Assembly (NCBI GenBank): GCA_028095005.1
Contig: CM051461.1
Coordinates: 166,504,574-166,568,573, forward strand
DNA from: Rhynchospora pubera
Lineage: Eukaryota; Streptophyta; Magnoliopsida; Poales; Cyperaceae
Length of the DNA stretch: 64,000 bases
Reading direction: 5' to 3'
Shown in pieces: positions 21,311-32,943 of this stretch (position 1 is its first letter; every line of letters starts with the position of its first letter). The position numbers were made by a program, and so were the translations under genes. The notes beneath the pieces were generated by a model. That model saw only the letters and a list, made by a program, of their open reading frames with translations, searched no databases and was not told the origin of the DNA.

Positions 21311-24300
21311 TTAATTTTCTGTTTTTTTAGTTTCTTGTAGGCCTAGTAAATCAATATGTTCATTCACTAGGAGGTCTTTTAGGTAACCCCTCTTGCTAGC
21401 AGCCTTCATACCCCTACAATTCCAGGAGAGCATTTTGATGGTAGGATGCCCTTCTGGTTTATCATTACTAGTTCTACCATGTATGAATTTGTTGTCTAAG
21501 TTGGCTTGTTGTAGGGGTTGACTACTCTCAGAATTGATGTTCCTTGCAAGCTGGGTAAAGTCAATTTCTAGCCCTATATCCTCAAAGAAGAGGTTATCAA
21601 TTTGTAGAATGCACCCAGCATCTCCAGATGAAGTTAAATCATTATCTGCAGTATAAGTTACTAGCACCTCATCTGCAGGTAATGCCATACCCTCCTCTAT
21701 CAGATTGTTTTTTCTATCTGATACTCTTTCAGTATAGACAGCAGGTGACAACCTTCCCTCTAAGAGATTGGGAGGAAGCAATCTAAGGTAGTTACTTTTT
21801 TTGGAGAGAGAAGTTTTATTTAAGTAATAGTCCATTGCCTCTGCATCACTAACTCTATCAACAAAGACATCAGGTTTTCTGGAAAGGCAGATGCCTCCTT
21901 TACCCCAGACATCCATGTTGATATAAAGAGCAATGCTGGGCTTAGGGTACTGTTTACTATAGTTTCTGTCCCAAGAGAACAGTGAAACTAGGTTTTCAAT
22001 CTTCCTACTAAACCTACTAGGAGTGTTGTCACCAAAGATTTCCTTTAAGGGGAGCGTTCTCTCAGTTCTGTGTCTAGTGTTGAGTGCATTAATTTCCTTT
22101 AATAGGAGAAAAATGTTGAAATCATTAATGTGGAGGATTCTACTACTCTGTGGGAGAGCAGTTTCTAGATTCCATCCCCTATTCCTAAGAGCATAGCAAT
22201 GCTCAAAGTTCAAACCTGGCTTATCTAAATGGTTCTCAGTACAGAACTTTCTGAGGATCCAGGGATCTACTGAGTCAGTTGTCTGATTACCATTGTGTAT
22301 AGCCTCAGTTCTTTTGATTATTCTATTGTAGTTAAGAGTACCTGATGTAGAGAAGGATAGCTTTGATGCCTCTTCTGAAGGAGTCTTCATGAGGGAGTCG
22401 ACTGGGCTGACTTCCTGAAGTGTGGAGCTGTCATCTTCTGGTGAGGTGTCAGTATCCATTGTCTCCTCTTCTGTGTGAGTTTCTTGAGAGCTTAGGCTGA
22501 TGATCTCTGTTAGGCCAGCTTGCTTCATCTTGAGACCTTCCTTCAACTTCTCTATCTGGGCCAGTAGTGCCTTGTTTTTTGCTTGTGCCCTCTCCAGCTT
22601 CCTTTCAGCCTCTCCTGCTTCCTCCTCATGCCTCATAGTAGCTCTGTCAGGTGGCCTCTTATCCAACACCATTTTGAATCCTTTCTTACTAAGGATTCCT
22701 TTTTTGATCATGTCCATTAGCAGATCAGGCACCTCCTCTACCTTACAGGAAAAAGGTTCCTGTGTGTTGCCTGTGGCTGAGGCTTCAGTTTTTTGCTCCT
22801 TGGGCTGAGAGGGTGTGCTCTTGAAACCTGAAGGCATAGAGGGGGTGCTTTTGAAACCTGGTGGCATAGAGGGGGTGTTTTTGAAACCTGGTGGCCTAGA
22901 GGGCCCCCCTGCTTGGGGTAGGGAGTTGTTGGGGCCTGGTGGTGTAAGGGATCCACCTATGTGCTGAGGTCCACTAGTCTGTCCTGGACCTTCAGTCTGT
23001 TGTCTCAAGCTTTCCTTTCTGGCAAGTTTCAGTTCTTGCCTGAACTGACTCTCAAGGTCAACAGCAACATTCTTACCCTTACCCTTGCCCAGTGGGCTTG
23101 GCTTGACAACTTTCCTATCTCCTATGAGAATTCCTACTTCTTTCTCCCTGCTTCCAGTCTTTGTCTGAGATCTGGTGATCATATTGGGACTTACATTATC
23201 CAATTTCCTTTTCTTGATTGGTGGGGTTGAGGTTTTTGTGGGGATGGGGAGGGTTTTCTTCCTAGGTTTTCTCTTGCTTTTGCGTTTGAGGTTTCTATCA
23301 GAGTTGGTACCAGTAAGGTTTGTGCTGCCAGCAGTTGCCTTAATTGGGATTATGCTTTGCACTCTGGCTTCATCAGCAGGGGTCCAGTCGATCTTGGGAA
23401 GTGCCTTAATCATCTCGTGATAGTCAGATCTGATTTGGGGTTCTTCTACTACAAAGTGAATCCTGACCAAATCAACCTTCCCTGACTTTCTATAAACCTC
23501 AAAGGCTCTGGAAGCAGGGATTCTATCTCTATGCTCTACTACCACTTCAACCCTTGCAAACCTCCAATCAATCTCCATGTAAGTTGGGGCATCCGCATGC
23601 AAGACTCTTCCAAATCGGAAGAACACATTGGCACCATGCCAAGAACGCCACCCAAAAGGAAGGTCAACAATTCTTACCCAAAGTCTGACACTTGGCGCTC
23701 TGGGATCAAGTTCTCTTGGTGCCTCCGTGAGGATGGGGAAGGACCTTCTGATGTTGTTGCCAAAGGTGATCTCCATTGCTCCATTTCGGAACATTTCATC
23801 TCGCCATTGCACTGAAGGTCCAATTATGAGAAACCTGTTGTCCATCAGGGTTATCACCCTATGCTGTTCAGGCGGGAGCCTTCTCCTCATTTCCACCATT
23901 AGATCCACTAGATTGACGCCTTCTAGGGTTTGAACTACTACACAACGTGAGATTTCAGCGCTCGCAGGTGCAGTGACTTCATCTTCATCGATTCTGATAG
24001 GATCTAAATCATCCATGGTTACTGCTTCTTGGGGAAGCAAGTCAGGGTTTTGAGAGAAAGAGACGAGATTAGAATCTTGAGGGAGAGAGAGAGAGTGGAG
24101 CGAAGACAAAGTTTGAGTAGAGAGAGAGAGCGTGCTTGAGATGTGTTGAGGAGAGGCGTCTTTTGAGGTTTTGATTGAGTGATTGATGGGATGTGAGGGG
24201 GTGTGAGTTAGACAATTCAAGCCGGTGGAGGTGGGATCTTTTGCCACCTGTTCAGCGCTACTAGACGGACGCCCAAGATTTCTTTTTTCGCTGATTAAAT

Positions 24301-24601
24301 CAAGATTCTTGCTAACCGTCGCGCCTTTCGCCACCTGAAAATCCAGTTGTAGCGACCCTATCAGTAAAGGCATTGTCCCCTTGCTTCTCGGCAGTTTCTT
24401 GCGGACTGGAGAGAGCTTGGAGGTGTTGCAGGATGCCTCTGTTGTCGCGTCAACTGGAGAGGTACCAAAGCAATTGACTAGGTAGAGTAGTCTGTTGCGC
24501 TCCACTAGTGTGAGACTGTTGGTAACTCCGGATGCGCTACCATCGTTGGTTTTCCTCGGGGAAGACGATCGATCTTGATCAGATCTTGGAGCGCTCTTCA
24601 T
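21311..24601 (-). CDS. LINE ORF1 (DUF4283 protein) running into the start of the endonuclease
   Basis: An uninterrupted 1096-codon frame. Residues about 220-385 are a DUF4283 domain (LMDNRFLIIGPSVQWRDEMF, LWVRIVDLPFG), typical of plant LINE-associated proteins. The centre is Lys/Arg- and Pro-rich with repeated PPGFKSTPSMP-type units and an Ala/Lys/Glu coiled-coil-like stretch. The last 43 residues (from about 1053, with MLSWNCRGM and LGLQETKK) are the start of the APE endonuclease. The first ATG is only 28 bases from the element's 5' end, so the true start may be Met196 (MDDLDPIRIDED); the preceding 0.6 kb, rich in GAGAGA, would then be 5' UTR or promoter. It belongs to a transposon, not a host gene. 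Confidence 0.85.
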   Translation of the reverse strand: MKSAPRSDQDRSSSPRKTNDGSASGVTNSLTLVERNRLLYLVNCFGTSPVDATTEASCNTSKLSPVRKKLPRSKGTMPLLIGSLQLDFQVAKGATVSKNLDLISEKRNLGRPSSSAEQVAKDPTSTGLNCLTHTPSHPINHSIKTSKDASPQHISSTLSLSTQTLSSLHSLSLPQDSNLVSFSQNPDLLPQEAVTMDDLDPIRIDEDEVTAPASAEISRCVVVQTLEGVNLVDLMVEMRRRLPPEQHRVITLMDNRFLIIGPSVQWRDEMFRNGAMEITFGNNIRRSFPILTEAPRELDPRAPSVRLWVRIVDLPFGWRSWHGANVFFRFGRVLHADAPTYMEIDWRFARVEVVVEHRDRIPASRAFEVYRKSGKVDLVRIHFVVEEPQIRSDYHEMIKALPKIDWTPADEARVQSIIPIKATAGSTNLTGTNSDRNLKRKSKRKPRKKTLPIPTKTSTPPIKKRKLDNVSPNMITRSQTKTGSREKEVGILIGDRKVVKPSPLGKGKGKNVAVDLESQFRQELKLARKESLRQQTEGPGQTSGPQHIGGSLTPPGPNNSLPQAGGPSRPPGFKNTPSMPPGFKSTPSMPSGFKSTPSQPKEQKTEASATGNTQEPFSCKVEEVPDLLMDMIKKGILSKKGFKMVLDKRPPDRATMRHEEEAGEAERKLERAQAKNKALLAQIEKLKEGLKMKQAGLTEIISLSSQETHTEEETMDTDTSPEDDSSTLQEVSPVDSLMKTPSEEASKLSFSTSGTLNYNRIIKRTEAIHNGNQTTDSVDPWILRKFCTENHLDKPGLNFEHCYALRNRGWNLETALPQSSRILHINDFNIFLLLKEINALNTRHRTERTLPLKEIFGDNTPSRFSRKIENLVSLFSWDRNYSKQYPKPSIALYINMDVWGKGGICLSRKPDVFVDRVSDAEAMDYYLNKTSLSKKSNYLRLLPPNLLEGRLSPAVYTERVSDRKNNLIEEGMALPADEVLVTYTADNDLTSSGDAGCILQIDNLFFEDIGLEIDFTQLARNINSESSQPLQQANLDNKFIHGRTSNDKPEGHPTIKMLSWNCRGMKAASKRGYLKDLLVNEHIDLLGLQETKKTEN

Positions 24602-24644
24602 TTTTCAGAATACTATCATGCGATTTTCCATTCACTTTGATCAC

Positions 24645-24786
24645 TAACTTTAACTTATCATGCCAAACAACAATTACTAACTTTAAGTTAGTACTAACTT
24701 TTATTAACTTTAACCTCAAACACTAATCCCAAAATGCTAACTTTAACCCTTGATCCCACTAAACTTTGATGTTGCCAAACGACCCC
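24645..24786. repeat. Foldback unit, right part
   Basis: Continuation of the unit begun at 17114: TAACTTTAACTTATCATGCC through to TTGCCAAACGACCCC. Without the LINE the unit is about 620 bp. Confidence 0.75.
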
Positions 24787-24869
24787 AAAGTTGTTTGGCG
24801 ATGCAAGACATGTAGGTTAGCTCGTTGATCCAAAAGTTAAGTTAAACTTGGCACTACCAAACGAATCCT
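24787..24869. repeat. Terminal fragment of a further foldback unit
   Basis: About 83 bp that read AAAGTTGTTTGGCGATGC and end CACTACCAAACGAATCCT. This is the terminal block of another unit in the opposite orientation, with its body missing. It abuts the preceding unit directly. Confidence 0.6.
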
Positions 24870-27460
24870 AAAAGTAAAGTTTAGAATACAAAAAAGACAG
24901 CCAGTGGCTGACTAAAAATCTAGCACTAAAAAAAAATAATAAGCCAACGTAGATTAAGGCGGTTTTCACAGAGAGTGCCATTCTAAAAGATGATGCTATA
25001 TTAAAATCCGGGCTTAAAAGATTTGCAATGTTATTGTAGTATATAATTCATACGTAGTAAATACATCGAATTTTTTTTTTGTGTGAATATATAGAAGTAT
25101 GAAATATGATCATCTAATTAAGATAAAGATCATAAAAAAAAAAACAAATATGTGAGATGATACGACCGACCAAAACGCTCAAAAGATTTATGGACCATTT
25201 TTACGTATAATCATAATAATGGAATAAGAGTTCATTGCAAGATTGAATATGCTTGCTCCACAGCTTTTTTGTTAGTGTTGAAGATTCTTTTTGGATTGAG
25301 AGCCGTGTCCACTAAGCAACTTGTCTCAAAAGCACCTTTATCCGAACTTAAAAACGACATTAACTTAGATTTAAATTGCAATTCGCACGTAATAAAATAG
25401 CTTCTCAAACACCAGAAATTTCAAATTGTAAATTATGACAGTGCATTGGGAGCAAAGGTCCTTATCTACAGTCTACAGCCGCAAATTATTTGGCGACCAA
25501 AAGTCTGGGACAGCCACAAATTTTTGCGGCTGTCGCTGTGCGTCTAATCATGAGCGCGGATCTTGAGATGCTCCGGCGGATGTACTTCTGTTACTGTTCT
25601 GTAGAGTGTTGCAATCCGCTGCAGAGGATCTGCTCCCGTGCTGCATAAAATAATTGGTGGAGGGCAGCGAATCAGCGACGCCTCCTATTTCTGGGAACGG
25701 ATTTTTTGTGACGGGAGTTGTATGTTGACTTCTGTTGGCGTTTTTTTATATTTTTGTAAAGGAAAATGTTACACTTTTTAAGAGTTAAAACTCAATAATA
25801 GAGTTCGTCAATAGTGGATCGATTTTTTTTTTTAAATATCCAACTCATATCGTTCAATTGGCTACTTGAGATGCACCTAACACCATAAATAATGCAAATC
25901 TGGAAGCTCATCTTCACTTTTGGCTACTAAAATATATGGGTGCCCATCACCAAATTGTTTTCTTCGAATAGTTAAGTAGTTGGTGCAGACAAACACTGAG
26001 CTCTGTATAAAAAAATAAAAAATGAATAAATATCTCCATTCAACCCAAAACAGGACGCCTCCAAGTTTTCAATAGATTCATAGAATAGACGGTGAATTTG
26101 TTTAGCATATATGTAATAATTTGTTGTATTAAGTGAAATGAGGTGGATGCTTAAGGAGGGACCCATCAATGCATTGAAAAATTACAGATCAACATCTGAT
26201 AAGTCAACAATAATCCTATTCCATTCAAATTACTCAATACTCATGTGGCATTTCTTTATTTAAGTAAAAAATTATCTGGATAATAAGTGCTTGATGTCCT
26301 TATCAAATCTACTCACACAATACTCACGCAATAAGATGTTTAAGACGGATTATTGAATTGAATTGAAATTTGACAATTAATTCAGTTGATTCTCTGATCG
26401 AGTAAGAATAATTTGATTTATCAATCTTTGAAAATAGGTTAGATATAGGTGACTTGACTCAAACAAAATACATATGACTTTACTTAAAGAGGAAGGAACA
26501 TATTAGATAAAACCTGCTTCTTGTTGATTGAAGCTCTTAACAAGACCACTTGTGTTAAATGCAAGGGAAGCACGATATTGAAGGGTTTAGTAAATTAATT
26601 TGTATCTACAATGAATCTTTTTAATAATACTAGCAGTAAATTTTATTTGAAAATTAAGAATTTGTCATTTGACAACCCTACTTTTCCGTTCTACAAAACG
26701 AATTTAGTCACTAAATGTCTCAGTTTATTGTCATTTATTATTTAACGTAAATTATGAAATATACGCATATATTACAAATATTTTGTAATATGTTGAAAGT
26801 ACTTATTCATATTATAATGTTGATTATTTCTATAAGTTGTTTCCTTTTTTTCAATCCCAACAATGATCATACATTCATTTCTTCAATTTTGATATCAATC
26901 ACTTAAAATATATCAGTAAGTAAGTTTGAACATATTCGAAATTAAAAGATCAAATAATAGAGAAACTTTTTTCTAGCAATGTTTCAGATAAGAAATACAT
27001 TTTGAGATCAAATTTTAATTTAGGATATAATAAGACACAAACTAATCTGAAATCATATTTTTTTATTGAATTCATAAAGAAACATAACTAACTTTCAAAA
27101 AAAAAAATACATAACTAAATCAATTGCAGATAGACCGCCCTGCATTCCAGTTGATCTGCAGCAAATGGAGAGGATTAGAATCCGGATCTTAGACAAACCC
27201 AAGACGCAAATTCCTCCGATTCCTCCCGTGAGACTGCTGACACTCTCCACCAACCGCGGCTCCCCATGTCTCCCTCCCTCCACTCTCTATAACTGATCCA
27301 CACCACGATCGCCTAATCGGACGGTGGAGATAACGGCGCTGTCGTTTTAGCGTCATCCCATGAAACCTCTCTCTCCATTTTGAGTGGCCTCTGTGTCTCT
27401 CTCCTTTCATTTTCAATCGAATATCCCTATTTCCATCCCTTCAGAAAAGCACAAACTAAA
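24870..27460. other. Intergenic region and BOU promoter side, no gene seen
   Basis: AT-rich sequence with no coding frame or recognised element. At 25440-25720 there is a GC-richer patch with short inverted motifs (GCCGCAAAT and ATTTTTGCGGC), perhaps an old MITE. From about 27120 the sequence becomes CT-rich and GC-richer, as expected for the promoter of the carrier gene; GGAGATAACGG near 27328 contains an I-box-like GATAA. Confidence 0.4.
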
Positions 27461-27463
27461 ATC

Positions 27464-27473
27464 TATATAAATA
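27464..27473 (+). promoter_or_regulatory. TATA box of the BOU-like gene
   Basis: TATATAAATA lies about 30 bp before a C-rich leader (about 27500) that ends in a good splice donor, CTCAAG/GTTTCC at 27566/27567. The intron 27567-28340 would end at the acceptor directly preceding the start codon. Leader and intron are inferred from sequence only. Confidence 0.6.
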
Positions 27474-28340
27474 GGCCTCTGATTCACCCCGCACCGCTCC
27501 TTCCTCCCTCACTCAGGCATTTGCACAAGCAGGCGACAGGCGCTTCTACTGCCACGCCGACTCAAGGTTTCCTCTCGTTTTCTCATCATTCTCTGAATTT
27601 TTTTCCTCTCTGCTTTTTGTGATTGATTTGAATTGCTCGTTTTGGATGAAACATTGATTGTTTATCTTGACTTCGATACTTCTCCCTTTGGATCTGAGAT
27701 GATAGATCGAATATCTGGATTTCTTCTCGTTTAGAATGATCGGTGTGGAAGGTCCATACTGTACCAGAACAGGCTATTGCGTATTGGGTTTTGCTTGTAA
27801 CGGTGTTTTGGTCTATGAATTGCTGCAGTTACAGTGTACATGGAATGTTGGGTTGTTTGGTTTAGTATCAGTTTGGCTAGTAGGATGATGACCTGAAGTC
27901 GTCCTTTGGACTAGAGAACATTGCAATGCTGTACTTGCTAATGTATTAGTTGATTCACCTGATTTTTCATAATCACTTAATATATGCTCATTTAATATTC
28001 TGCTGTAATATGCTTATATGCATCAACAAAAAAAAAAACAAAAACAAAACAAGGAACAAAGTGACTTTTCCAGTCATCATCATAGTAGTTTTGTTTTTCA
28101 TAATCACTTGCTTTATGTTGCAAAAGATGTGTCTATTGCTCTCCTGTTTTTGATTGTTCAGACAAATTGGAAGTTTAGTATTTTAAATGACTTTGTCAAA
28201 GTGTCAAACTTTGGTCACAAATGTGCATTCTATTAACTTGGACTAGATGGTTTTAATCCTCTTGATTTACTTCTGTTGGTGGATGAAACATAGAATCAAT
28301 CCAGCTTTATAATTTGTTTAAAACTTCATCATGTTACCAG

Positions 28341-30129
28341 ATGGGTGATGTTGCTAAGGACCTGACAGCTGGTACAGTAGGAGGTGCTGCGCAATTAATT
28401 GTGGGCCACCCTTTTGACACAATAAAGGTCAAACTACAGAGTCAGCCAGTCCCACTTCCTGGCCAACCCCCAAAGTACTCAGGTGCAATCGATGCAGTGA
28501 AACAAACCCTAGCAGCAGAAGGTCCAAGGGGTCTTTATAAAGGGATGGGGGCCCCACTCGCCACGGTGGCAGCATTCAATGCAGTGCTGTTCACAGTGAG
28601 GGGGCAGATGGAGGCATTGCTGCGCTCTGAACCTGGAGTACCTCTTACTGTGAGTCAGCAGGTCGTCTGTGGAGCCGGGGCTGGTGTAGCAGTGTCATTT
28701 CTTGCTTGCCCCACTGAGCTGATCAAGTGCAGGTTAGTTTCTAGTGTGCATTTACAGTACCCCACTATTTACTGTCATAATGGACCATAGTAATTGTTTC
28801 CCCGAAGGCCCAAATAATACCCGGATTTTTTCTTTTTCCGGCTCCTTTTGTAGGAAATTGAGGAATTAAATGGGCACTGGCAAATTTTGTGAATAATGTC
28901 TGTTATATCTGAATTATTCACAAAAGTTTTCAAATAATACTTGAATAATTTTAAAAAAATTATGAAATCTTTTATTTTGATTTTTAAATTTTTAAATAAT
29001 ATCAACTATTTGATTTTATTATCTATTTTATTGTAGAGAAACAAACTATTTCTTAATTCTATCCATATTAAAAACAATAATAAACTTTTGGCATGCTGAA
29101 GTGTTTCCAAATTTTGAACTTTTTACTATGTTAAGATCGTTACATGGGGGCCTGATTTTGGGTTTATTTGGCTCGAACTATATAGTTGGCATCTAAAGCG
29201 TAACTATTTGTTTTTATACCAAAAATTCATTTAGCTGGAACATTTCCTCTGTCACAGCTGTGCGGTAATAGCATGCTATTTAACACTTATACATGGCCTC
29301 CAGAGATATTGTAAATGAATTAATTTTCAGCATTGAAATTCGTTACAGTAGGCACAATTAACTTTTTCTCTCATTCGCAAGATAGAGTTCTCCAAAAAAA
29401 AAACAAAAAAACTAACTCTTAGATAACAGAGGCCATGAATTGTAGAATTTCATGGTAAAATTCACGAGATTAATGTTGTCATTTTCTTTTTCATGTTTAT
29501 CCCCCAGTTGTTTTGGCCCGTTTACTGGCATATAAGACAAATTATTCTAATGCGTATCAAATTTTATTACAAGGCTACAAGCTCAAAGTGCACTTGCCAC
29601 CACAGCTGCTGTGACTGCGGCTCCTACTGGAGCAGCAACTGCAACTGTGACTGCAACCATTACTGCACCCGCCCCTGTAAAATACAACGGCCCTATGGAC
29701 GTGGCCCGCCACGTGCTCAAATCTGAAGGTGGAACTCGCGGCCTCTTTAAGGGCCTTGTGCCAACTCTGGCCCGTGAGGTGCCTGGCAATGCACTTATGT
29801 TTGGGGTGTATGAAACAATCAAACGATATTTTGCTGGTGGGACTGACACATCCAGTCTGGGCCGTGGATCCCTTATTGTTGCTGGTGGCTTAGCTGGCGG
29901 CTCGTTCTGGTTGACAGTTTATCCAACTGATGTTGTGAAAAGTGTGATCCAGGTCGATGACTATAAGAACCCAAAGTACAGGGGATCTATAGATGCTTTT
30001 AGAAAGATTTTAGCCTCTGAAGGGGTCAAAGGGCTTTACAAGGGGTTCGGACCTGCCATGGTACGTAGTGTACCAGCCAATGCTGCGTGCTTTCTAGCAT
30101 ACGAGGTCACACGGTCGAGCCTTGGGTGA
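28341..30129 (+). CDS. BOU: Mitochondrial carrier, BOU / carnitine-acylcarnitine carrier-like
   Basis: Two coding exons, 28341-28732 and 29574-30129, give 315 residues. The split codon AG|G restores the conserved CRLQAQ. The protein has the three-fold mitochondrial carrier design, each repeat with a PX(D/E)XX(K/R) signature: HPFDTIK at 23-29, CPTELIK at 123-129 and YPTDVVK at 247-253. GLYKG/GLFKG motifs follow each repeat. The overall sequence matches plant A BOUT DE SOUFFLE, an inner mitochondrial membrane carrier first described as acylcarnitine-like and later linked to photorespiration and glutamate transport. Residues about 136-166, in the matrix-side loop after repeat 2, form an unusual Ala/Thr-rich stretch. 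The ATG directly follows a splice acceptor, suggesting a 5' UTR intron. Substrate is family inference. Confidence 0.9.
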
Positions 30130-31616
30130 TTATATTCTTGGTTTCAGGTCTGTTGGTGAATTAATGTCAGTAAATAGCCTGTTTGTTTCACTTAAATTTC
30201 CTTTAGTGAAGGAATGACAGTGTTGATTGGGTGGAACTAGAGGGCTGTTTATGTCGAGCACTGTTCCTCTTTCTCCTTCTAATTCATTGGATTCCAAAAT
30301 GACTAAATAATGTGATTTCATAAATGGTTATCCAAACTGTTCACTGATTACTCTGCAATTTCTCTGGTACTACTAGTGCAAGGGACGTGGGATGAACCCA
30401 GCATTTAAAAATTCAGTTGTTTTTTCTTTGGTTTCCGTTCTATTCTGTCCATTTTGTTCGATTTATTTAATTTTGTGAAAACATCAAAGGCCAGAAAGTA
30501 TAGAAAATTAGGCATTTCGCAATGGACTCGTTATCTGCAAGTAGAAAAATATTTTACGGCATCATGGAAGCGACAAATACTAGAGGAGATGTGTTTCAAG
30601 AATAAGGTTGCACTTTTTTGAAATAAATTTTTCTCGAACCGGAAAATGGTTATGAAAATAGAGAATGTTGAATGCCACATGAAATTTATTTTCGTTTATC
30701 CCCATTGTTTCCCCAGGCCCAAGCCCCTCAGTCGACTTTTTTGACTCGGCCTGTAAGAAATACAGGGAATGTCGTGCATACCTCGTGATGTACACGTGTC
30801 TACGTTACATTGACAGAAAGCTTGGCGACCTGTCAGGTTCTTCTGCTTACCCGATTCTGGTGTCGCGCGACACCTGGTGTAGCGCCTTAGATGATCTTGA
30901 TCGGACGGTTCACTTTTTACGGGCCTATCAATCTGTTACATACACGGCGCTCTTCTTGTCCATTAAATCTTGATCAGACGACCAGGGTGACCTGATTTCA
31001 ATTTTACCATACTGATCGTGCTGTTTTTACTTTTGCACTTCGATTGCTCGTAGGGATATTGTTAAGAGTTGTGACACCAGTCATGCACAATACCTCACCA
31101 TAACAGAAAAGCTGAACCTATGCAGACCATAGAGCCCCCATTCTGAATATTTTGGGCCTATCTGAATCTTTAAATATTTTAATTAATTAAATTATCTACT
31201 TCTAAAAAAAATGTTAATTATTAGGTATCTTTTTCTGAATTTTTTTAGCAATTGTATTATTATTATAGACATACGTACTTATAAGTCATGCTGAGTTTAT
31301 CCATTGATCATATTAATTAAAATTATCAATGTAATCATTAGTAATTGATATTTTTCAAGTAATTTATGAAGATACTGAAGCAAATAACTCCATCGGGGTC
31401 ATTTTCTAAAAATAAAAAAGGAAAAAGGAGCACACGCATCTTTTCACTACCATTCTTTATTTTCTTATAAATCGCTTTACATGCAAATAATGGGTGCAAC
31501 TTGGCCAACTTGATTCAGATCATAATCAAGGTGACACTCTCCTCTGAACTGTCAGAAAGCAACACATTCCCCATCGCATTGAAAATTAAGTTTATTAGTG
31601 ACCCATTATAAACTAT
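30130..31616. other. BOU 3' UTR and gene-free spacer
   Basis: The first 200-300 bp are T-rich 3' UTR. Around 30890-30980 a GATCGGACGGTTCACTTTTT block followed by GGGCCTATCAATCTG resembles the left half of the MITE at 7780-7873, so it is probably a diverged copy. The rest shows no gene or recognised element. Confidence 0.45.
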
Positions 31617-31773
31617 GAACCGTTTGGATAGCTTAGAAATAAGAGAAATAGTCTTTTTATAGACGAAAATTTATTCCTAACCATTCAATTTTTTTATAAA
31701 ATTATATACTTTCTAATATTTTTCGTCTAAAAATAGACTATTCCTCTTATTTCTAAGAGATCCAAACGGCCCC
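31617..31773. mobile_element. Small MITE, CGTTTGGAT family
   Basis: A 157-bp inverted repeat beginning GAACCGTTTGGATAGCTTAG and ending CTAAGAGATCCAAACGGCCCC, flanked on both sides by TAT. Related copies lie at 32232, 37462, 39557 and 43591. The short flanking triplet suggests a PIF/Harbinger-like element, but the class is not certain. Confidence 0.65.
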
Positions 31774-31999
31774 TATAATAACATAAAATTCCTTACAGAA
31801 AATATTTTGTTACTCAACTTATCTCAAATTCCTACGCTCTAATTTAAAAGATAATTTACTTAAGAGACATTATTCAGTCACAATACATTCTGCTCTTCCA
31901 CTTCTTCATGATCTTTTTAATGGTAACAAGCACCTCCCGGGATATGATTGCAACGCGTGCACGGAAAAGTTTTGAACTGGTACAAAGAGACAAGAAAAC

Positions 32000-32021
32000 G
32001 GGGGGGGGGGGGGGGGGGGGG
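32000..32021 (+). repeat. 22-nt poly-G run
   Basis: Twenty-two consecutive G in an otherwise AT-rich gene-free region. It could form G-quadruplex structure; exact length may be unreliable. Confidence 0.85.
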
Positions 32022-32231
32022 TTGGATTGGCCGAATGGGCGCAACTCAAAATATGGTGTTGTGCATACATCGTATAGCGCAACAATCTAGATCTTTTAAA
32101 ACTAATTGAACGAGTTGTATTTGTTATAAAAAAATTTGAGAGAAATGAGAGAAGTGTTGGATTGATTTTGAAGGATTCGAATGGCCGCGCTACACCAAAT
32201 TTGTTTATGAATTGGTGTGCCTCAACTTTTA

Positions 32232-32364
32232 GGCTCCGTTTGGATCGTGTGGGAATAAGAGGAATAAGGAAAGAAGTATTGGAAAGTGTGTAATTTTGTG
32301 AAGAGTTTGAATTGTTTATAATAAATTTGGGAGTAGGAAAAAACTATTCCCTTATTCCCTCACT
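32232..32364. mobile_element. Small MITE, CGTTTGGAT family, split by a hAT MITE
   Basis: It begins GGCTCCGTTTGGATCGTGTG like the 37462 copy. It is interrupted at 32364 by the hAT element and its end (CATCCAAACAC) resumes at about 32952. Confidence 0.6.
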
Positions 32365-32943
32365 TAGGGGTGTACAAAAAAACCGTGAACCCGTTCAATC
32401 CGTTCAATCCAGCCGACCCGAACCGTTTTTTACCGGGTTAGCATGATGTTGGGTTGGGTACGGGTTCTAATTTTGACAAACCCGTTACTTCGGGTTGGGT
32501 TACAGAATTTGTACTAGTAAACCTGTGTATAGCTCAACTCACCCGTTTATCATTATTTATTCCTCTTTGTGTCACTTTTTCTCATGTCCTTACTCAAATA
32601 TCTCTTATTTCATGAAGTTTCGATCTCCTCCATAGGCATGCACGTCCTCTATTCCTCTCACAATGACTCGAAAGTTGAAAAATGATTCAAATGCGTCTCT
32701 AATTTGTCTCGAACTAAATTGTAATAGCCACAAAATGATTTTTATATGTATTTTTATTTGATCAAAATTTTAATTCACTAAACTCGTTTAACCCGCTTAA
32801 TCCGTAAAAATCCGTACATAAAAAAAATGATGGGTTGGATTGGATTACGGATGGGTTAACTAAATTTATTTTCTAATCCGATATTGTCGGATTGAGTTCA
32901 AATCTTATTAAAATATCATCAACCTGTCCGTTGTACACCCCTA
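32365..32943. mobile_element. 579-bp hAT-type MITE
   Basis: Termini are TAGGGGTGTACAA and TTGTACACCCCTA, typical of plant hAT elements. It is flanked by 8-bp copies CCCTCACT (32357-32364) and TCCTCACT (32944-32951), which differ at one base. No coding capacity. It inserted into the CGTTTGGAT-family MITE. Confidence 0.8.

Larger units (their letters stand above)
17593..24629 (-). mobile_element. Full-length L1-type LINE retrotransposon, decayed
   Basis: A 7037-bp non-LTR retrotransposon on the minus strand. It is flanked by perfect 15-bp copies of ATTCACTTTGATCAC (17578-17592 and 24630-24644). Its 3' end is a short poly(A) tail, seen as T on the plus strand from 17593. In order from its 5' end it encodes a DUF4283 (gag-like) protein, an APE-type endonuclease, reverse transcriptase and a zf-RVT region. 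The presence of the 5' region argues against 5' truncation. Frameshifts and in-frame stops make ORF2 non-functional. It inserted into a foldback unit; the host sequence reads continuously across the duplication. Confidence 0.95.
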
